The notes below the pieces were generated by a model that searched no databases, had not been told where the DNA came from, and worked only from the letters and a program-made list of their open reading frames with translations. From Clostridiales bacterium (GTDB taxonomy: Bacteria > Bacillota > Clostridia > Monoglobales > WRBX01), in assembly GCA_031261985.1 (NCBI GenBank), contig JAISIR010000007.1, positions 1 through 64,000 on the forward strand: DNA of 64,000 bases. The letters run 5' to 3'. Each line of letters starts with the position of its first letter. Position 1 is the first letter of the stretch. This document shows, one piece after another, positions 1 through 9,023 of the stretch. The translations under genes were made by a program, and so were the position numbers.

Positions 1-48
1 AAGACTATAATTCATCAAAAGAACAATGTTGTAGAGGGGGCTAACTAA
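1..48 (+). CDS. rpmC: Ribosomal protein L29, C-terminal fragment
   Basis: The first 15 codons of the window are open and end in TAA at 46-48. They read KTIIHQKNNVVEGAN, which fits the end of L29 (the usual ...RIKTV/I... helix), and the next gene is rpsQ, the normal neighbour of rpmC in the S10/spc cluster. L29 lies at the polypeptide exit of the 50S subunit. The 5' part is outside the window, so the assignment rests on a short tail plus gene order. Confidence 0.7.
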   Translation, partial: KTIIHQKNNVVEGAN

Positions 49-51
49 TAG

Positions 52-600
52 ATGGCTACTACTAAGAAATCTGAGAAGGCTGTGGCGGCGGAGGCTGTGG
101 AAGTAAAGGCTGAAGTTATAGAGGCGGCTGAGGTTGCAGAAGTTAAAGCTGAAGTTGCAGAGGCGGCTGAGGTTGTGGAGGCTAAGGTCGAGGCTGCAGA
201 AGCGAAGGCTGATGCTACAACAGAAAAGGCTGCAGAGGCTAAAGTTGCACCTGCTAAAACTAAGGCGGGGGCTGCTAAGACATCGACGGCTAAGGCGAGT
301 GCTGCAAAGAAGACTAAAGTTGCTAAAGCTAAGCCCGATGTTACAACGGAACGTAATTTTAGGAAAAAAGTTGTTGGCGTAGTTGTAAGCGATAAAATGG
401 AAAAAACTATTGTTGTTGCTGTTGTCGAAAGTGTTGCTCATCCTTTATATAAAAAGGTAGTAAAGCGCACTAAGAAGTACAAGGCACATGATGAGAATAA
501 CGAGTGTAATATTGGCGATACAGTTGAGATTATGGAAACTCGTCATTTATCTAAGGATAAATATTTTAGATTGATTCGTGTGGTTAAAAAGGCTGACTAA
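52..600 (+). CDS. rpsQ: 30S ribosomal protein S17 with long N-terminal extension
   Basis: S17 binds 16S rRNA in the 30S subunit. The S17 core starts near residue 101 ([20 protein letters not shown]) and runs to the C-terminus with the usual KMEKTIVV and [15 protein letters not shown] segments. A normal S17 is about 85 aa, but this one is 182 aa because about 100 residues precede the core. The extension is low complexity: residues 8-60 are Ala/Glu/Val-rich and acidic, residues 60-98 Ala/Lys-rich and basic. The ATG at 52 has a GAGGGGG Shine-Dalgarno at 34-40. No better start lies close to the core, and the frame is open throughout, so the extension is probably translated. The core is certain and the extension's role is unknown. 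Confidence 0.93.
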   Translation: MATTKKSEKAVAAEAVEVKAEVIEAAEVAEVKAEVAEAAEVVEAKVEAAEAKADATTEKAAEAKVAPAKTKAGAAKTSTAKASAAKKTKVAKAKPDVTTERNFRKKVVGVVVSDKMEKTIVVAVVESVAHPLYKKVVKRTKKYKAHDENNECNIGDTVEIMETRHLSKDKYFRLIRVVKKAD

Positions 601-675
601 TTGTTGGTTGCGGTTAGTTATTAGGTGGGCGGATATAAGTTTTGCATTGCCTGCTGTGGGAGGTTTATTAAGCAA

Positions 676-1053
676 ATGATACAAGTACAAACAAAGCTTA
701 AAGTAGCAGATAATTCTGGCGCGAAAGAGGTAATGTGCATCCGCGTTTTAGGTGGAACTAGGCGTAGGTATGCTAGCGTTGGTGATGTAATAGTTGTTTC
801 GGTTAAAAAAGCGATACCGAATGGCGGCGTTAAAAAGGGTGATGTTGTTAAAGGCGTGGTAGTAAGAACCGCTAAGACGACTCAACGTATTGATGGGACC
901 GCTATTAGGTTTGACGAGAATGCTGTTGTACTTATTCGTGATGATGGTACTCCGCGTGGGACACGTATTTTTGGCCCAGTTGCTAGGGAGTTGCGAGATG
1001 CTGATAGCAATAAGTATTCTAGGATATTATCCTTAGCGCCAGAAGTATTATAA
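676..1053 (+). CDS. rplN: 50S ribosomal protein L14
   Basis: L14 is a core 50S protein at the subunit interface. The sequence [27 protein letters not shown] through LSLAPEVL is a full-length match to the family (125 aa against about 122). I chose the ATG at 676 rather than the upstream in-frame GTG at 625, because every L14 begins MIQ and GGGAGG at 657-662 serves this ATG. It sits between rpsQ and rplX as expected for the spc operon. Confidence 0.96.
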   Translation: MIQVQTKLKVADNSGAKEVMCIRVLGGTRRRYASVGDVIVVSVKKAIPNGGVKKGDVVKGVVVRTAKTTQRIDGTAIRFDENAVVLIRDDGTPRGTRIFGPVARELRDADSNKYSRILSLAPEVL

Positions 1054-1152
1054 AGTGGTAGCGGAGGAATAACGTCGTAAATCTAAGGCAATTAGCATTG
1101 CGACAAATTGCGTTAATTGTTACCGAGTGTGACGTTGGAGGTTAGATAAAAA

Positions 1153-1470
1153 ATGGCTAAAATGAATATCAAAACTGGGGATAAAGTTTGCATTATTGCT
1201 GGGAAAGACAAGAATAAGACCGGTAAAGTGCTTGCGTGTGACCCTAAGAGTAATAAGATAAAAGTAGAAGGCGTTAATGTTGTACATCGGCATACTAAGC
1301 CGCGTGCAGTGGGGCAAGCCGGGGGGATAATCTCGAACGAGCAGCCGTTTAATGCGTGCAAGGCGATTGTGGTGTGTCCTAAGTGTGGGGCGAAGACGCG
1401 TGTGGCGAGGCGTAGGATAGCTGATGGCACAGGCGTAAGGCTTTGCAAGAAGTGTGGCGAAGAGCTATAA
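1153..1470 (+). CDS. rplX: 50S ribosomal protein L24
   Basis: L24 starts 50S assembly and lies near the exit tunnel. The 105-aa protein has an N-terminal KOW motif (KTGDKVCIIAGKDKNKTGKV) and a C-terminal CPKCG...CKKCG pair (about residues 75 and 98), a zinc-ribbon-like ending common in Firmicutes L24. GGAGG at 1137-1141 precedes the ATG. It is followed by an unusually long 231-bp spacer before rplE. Confidence 0.95.
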   Translation: MAKMNIKTGDKVCIIAGKDKNKTGKVLACDPKSNKIKVEGVNVVHRHTKPRAVGQAGGIISNEQPFNACKAIVVCPKCGAKTRVARRRIADGTGVRLCKKCGEEL

Positions 1471-1701
1471 ACTCTGCCGTTTGATACCTGGATTGGCTTG
1501 ACGATAATCTAGTGACATGTTGTGCTAGTGTTGATTCACTTTAGAGTTGAGTTGGCGGGTTGTGTTCTATGTTGTGCTTTTGTCCGCGTTGTGTTATTGA
1601 AATAACACACGATATATTTTGACATAAATTATTGAGTATAAAACAAGACAGAATATTTTAACGAGGCAGAATGTTTTTGTAGAAAGTGAGTGTAAGGTAA
1701 A
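1471..1701 (+). other. Long rplX-rplE spacer, no gene seen
   Basis: This 231-bp gap inside a normally compact operon has no convincing reading frame. It contains one perfect 9-bp inverted repeat, TGTGTTATT (1590-1598) with AATAACACA (1601-1609). The loop is only 2 nt and no T-run follows, so it is not a standard terminator. A TTGACA at about 1619 has no -10 at the right distance. Confidence 0.5.
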
Positions 1702-2265
1702 ATGGCTACAGATACTAAAAAACCTAATCTAAAGCGATTGTATATATCTACTGTTGCGCCTAGTTTAATGAAGAAGTTCAATTATAAAAGCGTGATGGAG
1801 ATTCCTAAGCTAGACAAAGTTGTTATAAATGTCGGCGTTGGCGAGGCTAAGGAAAATTCTAAGGCAGTGGATAATGCTGCGGGGGATTTAATGCTTATAA
1901 CAGGGCAGAAGCCGGTTATTACTAAGGCTAAGAAGTCTGTTGCTGCATTTAAACTACGTGAGGGAATGCCAATTGGCTGTAAGGTTACTTTAAGGGGCGA
2001 CCGTATGTATGAGTTCCTTGACAGGCTGTTTAATCTTGCGTTGCCACGTGTGCGCGACTTTCATGGGATTAACCCTAACTCGTTTGATGGGCATGGGAAC
2101 TATTGCTTTGGGATTCGTGAGCAGTTGATATTCCCTGAGATTGATTATGATAAAGTAGATAAAATTAGAGGTATGGATATTATAATCACAACAACAGCGA
2201 AGGTGGACGAGCAAGCGAAAGAGTTGTTAGCGCAACTTGGGGCACCTTTTTATAAAACGGCGTAG
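1702..2265 (+). CDS. rplE: 50S ribosomal protein L5
   Basis: L5 binds 5S rRNA and contacts the P-site tRNA in the central protuberance. At 187 aa it is slightly longer than the usual 179, the extra residues being at the N-terminus (MATDTKKPN). Family blocks seen are [47 protein letters not shown] and [25 protein letters not shown] lies just before the ATG. rpsN follows after 17 nt. Confidence 0.96.
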   Translation: MATDTKKPNLKRLYISTVAPSLMKKFNYKSVMEIPKLDKVVINVGVGEAKENSKAVDNAAGDLMLITGQKPVITKAKKSVAAFKLREGMPIGCKVTLRGDRMYEFLDRLFNLALPRVRDFHGINPNSFDGHGNYCFGIREQLIFPEIDYDKVDKIRGMDIIITTTAKVDEQAKELLAQLGAPFYKTA

Positions 2266-2282
2266 GGGGTAGAGGATAAAAT

Positions 2283-2474
2283 ATGGCTAAGAAATCTATG
2301 ATAGCGAAACAAAAAAAGCAAGCTAATTCTAAGTTTAGTACTAGGACATATAATCGATGCAAAATTTGTGGACGCCCGCATGGGTATTTACGTAAATTTG
2401 GTATTTGCAGGATTTGTTTTAGGAAGCTTGCATACGCTGGGACGATTCCTGGAGTGCGTAAGGCTAGCTGGTAA
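2283..2474 (+). CDS. rpsN: 30S ribosomal protein S14, zinc-binding type
   Basis: S14 is a 30S head protein. This is the short Firmicutes form (63 aa) carrying the zinc module [20 protein letters not shown], with Cys pairs at about residues 27/30 and 43/46. That makes it the C+ zinc-dependent paralogue, not the long C- form induced by zinc starvation. It is tightly linked to rplE upstream, but 255 bp separate it from rpsH. Confidence 0.96.
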   Translation: MAKKSMIAKQKKQANSKFSTRTYNRCKICGRPHGYLRKFGICRICFRKLAYAGTIPGVRKASW

Positions 2475-2729
2475 AAAAGGGTTAGTGCAAAGGTAAGTGC
2501 TTTAGTGCAAAGGTGCCTATATCGACAAGATTTAGTGCATGAGTATTTGTGTTAAACATATTTTACTTGATAGTTTAAGTTTTAAATAGTAGTTTTAAAA
2601 AATAGAAATTTCTAAACAAAACGTATGTGGTTAAGGCGCAAATGCTTAGATTTATTTAGCGGGTGTCAAAAAAATGTCCATTATGTTTTGAAGCGAATAT
2701 AAACGCGGCGATAGCGGAGGTTAAAGATT
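2475..2729 (+). other. Long rpsN-rpsH spacer with short repeats
   Basis: This 255-bp spacer has no supported gene. The word TTAGTGCAAAGGT occurs at about 2481 and, as TTTAGTGCAAAGGT, at about 2502, with a third partial copy (TTTAGTGCATGAGT) at about 2531. It looks like locally duplicated sequence. A GGAGG at about 2716 belongs to rpsH. Confidence 0.5.
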
Positions 2730-3128
2730 ATGCAAATTACAGACCCAATTGCAGACTTGCTTACAAGAATAAGAAATGCAAGTAATGCTAATCATCCAAC
2801 AGTAGAGGTTCCTGCTTCTAACATGAAGATATCCATCGTTAAGATTTTACTTGATGAAGGTTATATATTGAAGTATGAAGTAATTAAGGATTCTATGCAG
2901 GGTGTTATTAAAATTTGGCTAAAATATAGCGATAATAAAAAACAAGTTATTAAAGGCATCAAGAGAATTTCTAAGCCAGGGTTGCGTGTGTATGTTCCTA
3001 AAGAGGAATTGCCACGTGTGCTAAAGGGTTTGGGTGTTGCTATTGTGTCTACATCTAAAGGGATAATGACTGATAAAAAAGCAAGGCGAGAGAATGTTGG
3101 CGGCGAAGTTTTAGCTTTTGTTTGGTAA
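2730..3128 (+). CDS. rpsH: 30S ribosomal protein S8
   Basis: S8 binds helix 21 of 16S rRNA and in many bacteria represses the spc operon by binding its mRNA. The 132-aa protein starts [17 protein letters not shown] and ends with the [23 protein letters not shown] block typical of S8. GGAGG precedes the ATG by 9 nt. No S8-binding mimic was identified by eye in the flanking spacers. Confidence 0.96.
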   Translation: MQITDPIADLLTRIRNASNANHPTVEVPASNMKISIVKILLDEGYILKYEVIKDSMQGVIKIWLKYSDNKKQVIKGIKRISKPGLRVYVPKEELPRVLKGLGVAIVSTSKGIMTDKKARRENVGGEVLAFVW

Positions 3129-3260
3129 GATTAAGCTAAGCTGCATTGTACTAACAATCTTGACTGTTGGCGTATGACTAAGCATTGCATGAGATAAGTG
3201 ATGTTAGCTTTTTATGAAACGGTTTAAGATAAAAGTTTTATGTGAAAAAGGTGAATTTAC

Positions 3261-3806
3261 ATGTCAAGAATTGGAAGACAACCTATTAATATACCTAACG
3301 GTGTTGAGGTTAATATAGACGCGGCGAATGTTGCAACGGTAAAGGGGCCTAAGGGTACTTTAACTCAGCAATTGCCTAAGATGATTATTGTGACAATTGA
3401 TAATAGTGTGATAACGGTTACACGTCCAGATGAGACTAAGGTTTCTAGGTCTATGCACGGGTTAACACGCACGCTATTGATGAATATGATTATTGGTGTT
3501 ACAGAGGGCTGCAGCAAAACGCTAGAGATTAATGGTGTTGGTTATCGTGCAGAGAAGCAGGGAAAGACTTTAAAGCTTACTGTTGGTAAATCGCATCCTG
3601 TTACTTATGAAGATACAGAAGATATTAAGATAGAGGTACCGAACCCTAATACTATTATTGTAATTGGTATTGATAAGCAGCGCGTAGGTGCTGTGGCGGC
3701 GAATATCCGTGGTGAGCGCAAGGCGGAACCGTATAAGGGTAAAGGTATTAAGTATCTAGGTGAAGTTATTAAGCGTAAAGAGGGTAAAGCTGGCGGTAAG
3801 AAGTAG
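3261..3806 (+). CDS. rplF: 50S ribosomal protein L6
   Basis: L6 lies near the factor-binding region of the 50S subunit. The protein is 181 aa, normal length, starting [17 protein letters not shown] and carrying the C-terminal [30 protein letters not shown] signature. AAAGGTG lies 8 nt before the ATG. A 132-bp spacer separates it from rpsH. Confidence 0.96.
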   Translation: MSRIGRQPINIPNGVEVNIDAANVATVKGPKGTLTQQLPKMIIVTIDNSVITVTRPDETKVSRSMHGLTRTLLMNMIIGVTEGCSKTLEINGVGYRAEKQGKTLKLTVGKSHPVTYEDTEDIKIEVPNPNTIIVIGIDKQRVGAVAANIRGERKAEPYKGKGIKYLGEVIKRKEGKAGGKK

Positions 3807-3890
3807 GCTAAACCGTCTATAGCTTAAGTGTTAGATGTGATTACTTAATTAGATAGATTTTACGACCGTTTTTTGGAGGGAAATGTTACA

Positions 3891-4250
3891 ATGAACAAGA
3901 AAAACAAGAATTTTGCTAGACAGCGCAGGCAAATGCGAGTGCGTGGGAAGGTTGCAGGCACAGCGGAGCGTCCTAGGTTGAATGTTTTTCGTAGCTTAAA
4001 AAACATTTATGCGCAGTTGATAGATGATGATAAAGGTGTTACTTTGGCTTCGGCGTCTACTAAAGACAAAGGGTTTGCGGCGCCGATTAAGGGTAATAAG
4101 GCGGCGGCTAGAGAAGTTGGTAAAGCTTTGGCAGAGCGCGCTACTAAGATTGGGATTACCGAAGTGGTATTTGACCGTGCAGGATATATATATCATGGGC
4201 GTGTTGCCGAGCTAGCAGAGGGTGCGCGCGAGGGCGGTTTGCAATTTTAA
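3891..4250 (+). CDS. rplR: 50S ribosomal protein L18
   Basis: L18 binds 5S rRNA together with L5. From the ATG at 3891 the product is 119 aa, matching the family ([20 protein letters not shown]... to ...AREGGLQF). A TTG at 3873 is also in frame, but GGAGGG at 3875-3880 would lie inside it and is well placed for 3891, so 3891 is preferred. A 223-bp spacer follows. Confidence 0.95.
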   Translation: MNKKNKNFARQRRQMRVRGKVAGTAERPRLNVFRSLKNIYAQLIDDDKGVTLASASTKDKGFAAPIKGNKAAAREVGKALAERATKIGITEVVFDRAGYIYHGRVAELAEGAREGGLQF

Positions 4251-4473
4251 GACGTCGTGTTGTTATGGAGGTTTTAAGCTCTGTGGACTCTGGCGTTAAA
4301 TGTAGTTTAAGGTTCTGTGGCGTTTGTGTATCTCCTTAGCGAGGACGTTGGTGCATAATGGCATTGAGGCTAGTGCATTTATTTTAAACAAAGAAATATT
4401 ACTAGATTTTGATTACAAATTAATATATTGGTAGTTATACAAAATTATCGATTAGATACGTGAGGTTAGAATT

Positions 4474-4992
4474 ATGGCAAAACCTATGAAGCAAAGACAT
4501 GAAAAACAAGATGACATGCTAGAGCGTGTTGTAAAAATAAATCGTGTTGCTAAAGTTGTTAAGGGTGGTAGAACCTTTAGGTTTAGCGTTTTAGTTGTTG
4601 TTGGCGATGGTAAGGGGAAAGTAGGCTATGGTGTTGGTAAAGCAGCCGAGATTCCTGATGCTGTGCGTAAGGCAATAGAGGCGGCTAAGAAGAACATGAT
4701 TACCGTGCCGCTTAAAGGGTCTAGTGTTCCGCACGAGGTTATTGGTATTTTTGGTGCAGGGCGTGTGCTTATTAAGCCGGCTAAAGAAGGTACCGGTGTT
4801 ATTGCTGGTGGTCCGGCGCGTGCGGTTATGGAACTAGCTGGGATAAAGGACATTCGTACTAAGTCTTTGAGGTCTAATAATCCGCATAATGTAGTTGCTG
4901 CATGTATTGAAGGGTTGAAAGAGCTTAGAAGCGCAGAAGATGTGGCAGCGATTCGTGGGATTACAGTTGACAAGGTATATGCTGGGGCGTAA
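4474..4992 (+). CDS. rpsE: 30S ribosomal protein S5
   Basis: S5 is important for decoding fidelity and for 30S assembly. The 172-aa protein shows the S5 N-terminal double-stranded RNA-binding domain ([21 protein letters not shown]) and the C-terminal block [24 protein letters not shown] precedes the ATG. A 228-bp spacer follows before rpmD. Confidence 0.96.
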   Translation: MAKPMKQRHEKQDDMLERVVKINRVAKVVKGGRTFRFSVLVVVGDGKGKVGYGVGKAAEIPDAVRKAIEAAKKNMITVPLKGSSVPHEVIGIFGAGRVLIKPAKEGTGVIAGGPARAVMELAGIKDIRTKSLRSNNPHNVVAACIEGLKELRSAEDVAAIRGITVDKVYAGA

Positions 4993-5220
4993 ACGTGTTT
5001 AGTGTTATAAGCTCTAAGGGCATTCGCTTTGTTTATGATTATTTGCACGAGAGTGAGATAATGGTGCTTGTGTAAGAGCAACAATTAGTATTTGATATTA
5101 TCAGCAAGATAAATTTTTTCTACGAAAGCAAGATAGTAGTTTTTGTGTGAAACAAAGAATTAGTGTTTGAGATTAAATGCAAGCAAGATATTGTAGGTTA
5201 AAGTTAGGAAGGTATAAAAA

Positions 5221-5400
5221 ATGGCTAAAGTGACTATAACGTTAAAGCGTAGCTTAATAGGTAGGAAGAAGAATCATATTGCTACCGCGCATGCTTTAGG
5301 TTTAACAAAGATAGGGAATAGCAATACCTTAAATGATAACGATGCTATTCGTGGTATGATAAATACAATTTCGTATTTAGTTGATGTAAAGGAGGCGTAA
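5221..5400 (+). CDS. rpmD: 50S ribosomal protein L30
   Basis: This short reading frame encodes 59 aa, [20 protein letters not shown] through LVDVKEA, a standard L30. AGGAAGG lies shortly before the ATG. Its last codons contain AAGGAGG, which is the Shine-Dalgarno of rplO 4 nt downstream, so the two are likely translationally coupled. L30 sits in the 50S subunit and is conserved in Firmicutes. Confidence 0.95.
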   Translation: MAKVTITLKRSLIGRKKNHIATAHALGLTKIGNSNTLNDNDAIRGMINTISYLVDVKEA

Positions 5401-5404
5401 TTAA

Positions 5405-5941
5405 ATGAATTTATCTAGTATTGTTGCGCCGATAGGGCGTACTAAGTTGCGTAAACGTAACCGCGGGACTAAAACTTGCTTCCGTGGGCAAAAGGGGCAG
5501 TGGTCGCGAAGCGGTGGTGGAGTTAGGCCGGGCTTTGAGGGCGGTCAGATGCCTATTTACAGACGTTTGCCTAAGGTTGGGTTTACAAACATTTTTGCTA
5601 AGACTTATTGTTCTGTTAATATTGAGAGGTTAAGTATATTTGACGGTTCAGAAGTTATTACAGCAGAGTTATTAAAGCAAAAAGGTATTATATCTAAAAT
5701 TAATGATGGTATTGTAATTTTAGGGCGTGGCGAGGTTACATCTGCATTAACAGTTGAAGCTGCTAGATTTACTAAAACAGCTAAAGAGAAAATTGAGAAG
5801 GCTGGCGGTAAGGCTGTAGTTAAGGCTAAGGCAAAGTATTCTAAAGAAGCGGCAAAGGCTGCTAAAGATGCGAAGACTGATAAAAAGGTGACTGACAAGC
5901 CTGCTAAGAAAGCGGCTAAAACTACAAAGGCAAGTGAGTAG
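5405..5941 (+). CDS. rplO: 50S ribosomal protein L15 with Lys/Ala-rich tail
   Basis: L15 is an early-to-middle 50S assembly protein. The core (residues 1 to about 146) carries GTKTCFRGQKGQWSRSGGGVRPGFEGGQMPIYRRLPKVGF. About 32 extra residues at the C-terminus are almost only Lys, Ala, Thr and Asp. Usual length is about 146 and here it is 178. The tail resembles the basic half of the S17 extension, so both termini may have grown by the same slippage-like process. The start follows AAGGAGG at 5389-5395. Confidence 0.95.
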   Translation: MNLSSIVAPIGRTKLRKRNRGTKTCFRGQKGQWSRSGGGVRPGFEGGQMPIYRRLPKVGFTNIFAKTYCSVNIERLSIFDGSEVITAELLKQKGIISKINDGIVILGRGEVTSALTVEAARFTKTAKEKIEKAGGKAVVKAKAKYSKEAAKAAKDAKTDKKVTDKPAKKAAKTTKASE

Positions 5942-5983
5942 TTTGATAACTGTTATAAAAGAGAAATGAAGATATTACTCTAA

Positions 5984-6046
5984 AAAATTCTACCCTGTAA
6001 TTGCGTTTAAGTGGGTGCAAATACATGTAAGGGGTAGGATTTTGTG
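5984..6046 (+). terminator. Candidate terminator/attenuator between rplO and secY
   Basis: AAAATTCTACCCT (5984-5996) can pair with AGGGGTAGGATTTT (6030-6043) with one G-U pair and a loop of about 33 nt, followed by a short TTTTG. It could end part of the transcription before secY. The long loop and short T-run make it weaker than the other terminators here. Confidence 0.4.
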
Positions 6047-6159
6047 AGTTATAGTTGCAAATTTAGTTAGAGTAAGCAAGACAAGCTTGCTGATTATTGT
6101 ATTAAAGTGTATATCGATTTCTAATTTTGTTGTTACTTAAATGAGGAGGTTTGTCCCTG

Positions 6160-7434
6160 ATGTTTGAGACTATCAAAGAAGCATGGGCATTGCCAGATTT
6201 ACGCAGGAAAATATTTTATACCATTATGCTAATTATAATATTCCGCATAGGTTCGTTTATTCCCGTTCCGTTTATGGACGCGGCGGCTATGCAACAATTG
6301 ATTAATTCGGCAGGAGATGCCTCTATTATTGGGCTGTTGAACATGTTCTCGGGCGGTGCGTTTGCTAATGCGACCATATTTGCCATGAGTATTACGCCAT
6401 ATATTAACTCTTCTATTATAATGCAATTGTTGACGATTGCTATCCCAGCGTTAGAGCGTATGCAGCGTGAGGGCGAAGATGGTAGGAAAAAGATTAATCA
6501 GTGGACTAGATATTTAACTATTGTATTGGCGTTTATCCAAGCGGCTGGATTATATGTAGCTTTGCAAGAGGTAACAGAGCGTGGATTAATTCCATTTTTA
6601 GTAATGACTATTACGTTTACAACAGGAACCGCATTCTTAATGTGGCTAGGCGAGCAGATTAATGAAAAAGGTATTGGTAATGGGATTTCGTTAATTATAT
6701 TCGCTGGTATTGTAAGTCGCGCGCCGACGGTTATAACAACTCTTCAACAGAGCTATGTAAATGGGTCTATTAATGTGTTGGGTTTGTTAGGGATTGTGCT
6801 TTTAGCTTTGATAACTGTAGTGGCGGTTGTTATAATGAACGATAGCGAGCGCAGGCTTCAGGTGCAATATGCTAAACGTATTGTAGGGCGCAAAATGTAT
6901 GGTGGACAAAGCACGCATATACCTATTAAGCTATTAGCGGCGGGTGTTATACCTATTATATTTGCGCTAAGTATTATGGCGTTCCCGTCTACTATTGCGG
7001 CGTTCTTTGGTGTAACTTCTACCTCGGGTGGGGTAATGGGTACAATTCTATCGTGGATTTCACCTGATTCGTGGATATATGCTATAGTAACGTTCTTATT
7101 GATAATTTTCTTCACGTATTTTTACACATTTATTCAGTTCAACCCAGTAGAGGTTGCTAATAATATGAAGCGTTCGGGTGGGTTTTTGCCAGGGCTGCGT
7201 CCGGGCAAGCCAACGGCTGAGTATATTGCTAAGGTAGTGTCGCGTGTTACATTTGCAGGCGCGGTGTTCTTAGGTATCTTGGCGATAATGCCTAACATGC
7301 TTAATATCTTTACAAGTGTTAATGTAGGTATAGGCGGTGCATCGGTGCTAATTGTGGTTGGTGTTGCGCTAGAGACTACTAAGCAGTTAGAGAGTAATAT
7401 GGTAGTTAGGAATTATAAAGGGTTTTTAGAGTAA
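6160..7434 (+). CDS. secY: Protein translocase subunit SecY
   Basis: SecY forms the membrane channel for Sec-dependent export. The 424-aa protein has about ten hydrophobic segments and SecY blocks such as FRIGSFIPVPFMDA, GNGISLIIFAGIVSR, RRLQVQYAKR and FNPVEVANNMKRSGGFLPGLRPG. I chose the ATG at 6160 (MFETIKEAW) because AGGAGGT at 6143-6149 is ideally spaced; a TTG at 6151 is in frame but too close to it. adk and map follow in the classic order. Confidence 0.96.
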   Translation: MFETIKEAWALPDLRRKIFYTIMLIIIFRIGSFIPVPFMDAAAMQQLINSAGDASIIGLLNMFSGGAFANATIFAMSITPYINSSIIMQLLTIAIPALERMQREGEDGRKKINQWTRYLTIVLAFIQAAGLYVALQEVTERGLIPFLVMTITFTTGTAFLMWLGEQINEKGIGNGISLIIFAGIVSRAPTVITTLQQSYVNGSINVLGLLGIVLLALITVVAVVIMNDSERRLQVQYAKRIVGRKMYGGQSTHIPIKLLAAGVIPIIFALSIMAFPSTIAAFFGVTSTSGGVMGTILSWISPDSWIYAIVTFLLIIFFTYFYTFIQFNPVEVANNMKRSGGFLPGLRPGKPTAEYIAKVVSRVTFAGAVFLGILAIMPNMLNIFTSVNVGIGGASVLIVVGVALETTKQLESNMVVRNYKGFLE

Positions 7435-7512
7435 AGTGTGCATGATGTGTGAGCGGTTTTAGCGTTAAGAGGATAATTTATAAACGAAACGAAATTGAGG
7501 AGTAAATAATAA

Positions 7513-8145
7513 ATGAAGATAATTTTAACAGGTGCGCCGGGTAGTGGTAAGGGTAGTCAAACACCGAATCTTGAGAAATGGTTTGGGATTTCTACTATAT
7601 CTACAGGGAATATGTTACGCGCGCAAGTAGCCGAGGGCACGCCGCTTGGTGTTCAGGCGAAAGAGATTATGGCGCGTGGCGGGCTGGTAAGTGATGATAT
7701 AGTTATTGGCATGCTGGCTGATTCTATTGCTGAAGATAGATACAAAGCTGGGTTTATTTTAGACGGAGTGCCAAGGACGTTAGGGCAAGCGAAGATGATG
7801 ACTGAAAAAGGCGTTGCAATTGATAAAGTTATCGTGTTTGATGTGCCAGATGAAGTTATCCAAAAGCGCATGAGCGGAAGACGCGTGTGTGAAGTTGATG
7901 GGTCGACGTATCATGTTGTGACTAATCCGCCACAAAATGGTAATAAGTGTGATAAATGTGGGGCGGAGCTAATTGTTCGCGAAGATGACAAGCCTGAGAC
8001 GGTTATGGCTAGGCTTAAAACGTATCATGAGCAGACCGAGCCGATTATTGAGTATTACAAGGATAAAGCAGACGTGATTATTATAAATGGTGACCAGACG
8101 ATTGATGAGGTTGCGGTTGAGCTGAAAGAGGCACTGGGTGCGTAG
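7513..8145 (+). CDS. adk: Adenylate kinase, zinc-LID type
   Basis: This cytoplasmic enzyme interconverts ATP + AMP and 2 ADP. The P-loop is GAPGSGKGSQ (residues 8-17) and the AMP site includes LDGVPRT (83-89, where Phe is more usual than Val). The long LID carries Cys126, Asp129, Cys146 and Cys149. The Bacillus pattern is Cys-Cys-Cys-Asp, so here the Asp has moved from the fourth to the second ligand. Length 210 aa is normal for the long form. It sits between secY and map. Confidence 0.95.
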   Translation: MKIILTGAPGSGKGSQTPNLEKWFGISTISTGNMLRAQVAEGTPLGVQAKEIMARGGLVSDDIVIGMLADSIAEDRYKAGFILDGVPRTLGQAKMMTEKGVAIDKVIVFDVPDEVIQKRMSGRRVCEVDGSTYHVVTNPPQNGNKCDKCGAELIVREDDKPETVMARLKTYHEQTEPIIEYYKDKADVIIINGDQTIDEVAVELKEALGA

Positions 8146-8186
8146 AACATCGCATGAGTGCTATTTAAAAAACGAAGGTGCCTTTA

Positions 8187-8939
8187 ATGGTAAGTATAAA
8201 GAATAAAAAAGAAATCGACTTAATGATTATTGCAGGTGGTATTGTTGCAGAAACGTTAGATGCGATACAAGCGGCGATTGAGCCAGGGATATCGACTAAA
8301 GAGTTGGATTCTATTGCTTTAAGAGTTATCAAGAAAAATGGCGCGACGCCTTCGTTCTATCAATATGGTGGCTTCCCGGGGAATGTTTGCTTATCGATTA
8401 ATGATAGGGTAATACATGGGATACCTTCTAGGCATGAGATATTACGCGAGGGTGACATAATTAGCGTTGATGCTGGTGCGTGTTACAAGGGGTATCATGG
8501 TGATGCAGCGAGGACGTTTGGCGTTGGCAAGATATCGGCAGAGGCGCAAAGGTTAATAGACACGACGCGCTTGAGTTTTTTTGAGGGGATTAAGCAGGCG
8601 GTTGAAGGCAACAGGATAAGCGATATATCTAAAGCGATATTTAAAGTAGCGGACGATGCAGGATATGGTGTTGTGCGTGATTATGTTGGGCATGGCGTGG
8701 GTAGTAAGTTACACGAAGAGCCAGAGGTGCCTAATTATGATAGCGGGAAGCCAGGGGTTAGGCTATATAGAGGCATGACGATTGCGGTGGAGCCTATGGT
8801 GAATCAGGGGACTGCTGGGGTAAAAGTGTTAGATGATGATTGGACGGTTGTGACTGCCGATGGAGGGTTATCGGCGCATTATGAGAACACGATTTTGATA
8901 ACCGATGGCGAGCCGATGGTGTTGACGGAGAAAAGATAA
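8187..8939 (+). CDS. map: Methionine aminopeptidase, type I
   Basis: It removes the initiator Met from nascent proteins using two divalent metals. Family signatures include SINDRVIHGIPS, VDAGACYKGYHGDAART (two metal-binding Asp), GHGVGSKLHEEPEVPNY (His) and the late Glu pair in AVEPMV and HYENTI. The ATG at 8187 gives 250 aa and has GAAGG 8 nt upstream. An in-frame GTG at 8178 overlaps that site and is less likely. Confidence 0.95.
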   Translation: MVSIKNKKEIDLMIIAGGIVAETLDAIQAAIEPGISTKELDSIALRVIKKNGATPSFYQYGGFPGNVCLSINDRVIHGIPSRHEILREGDIISVDAGACYKGYHGDAARTFGVGKISAEAQRLIDTTRLSFFEGIKQAVEGNRISDISKAIFKVADDAGYGVVRDYVGHGVGSKLHEEPEVPNYDSGKPGVRLYRGMTIAVEPMVNQGTAGVKVLDDDWTVVTADGGLSAHYENTILITDGEPMVLTEKR

Positions 8940-9023
8940 TCCGGAATTATTGATGGATATAAATATAATGATGGAGCCGTGAGCGTGTTGCCAGAGGCTG
9001 GCGATATTGATTGGAGTGTAAAG

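Noticed and set aside
1590-1609. Hairpin in the rplX-rplE spacer as a terminator
   Set aside because: Loop of 2 nt and no T-run; termination inside the spc operon is unlikely.
4626-5084. 152-codon minus-strand frame opposite rpsE
   Set aside because: Shadow of a ribosomal gene, extends into a spacer only by chance.
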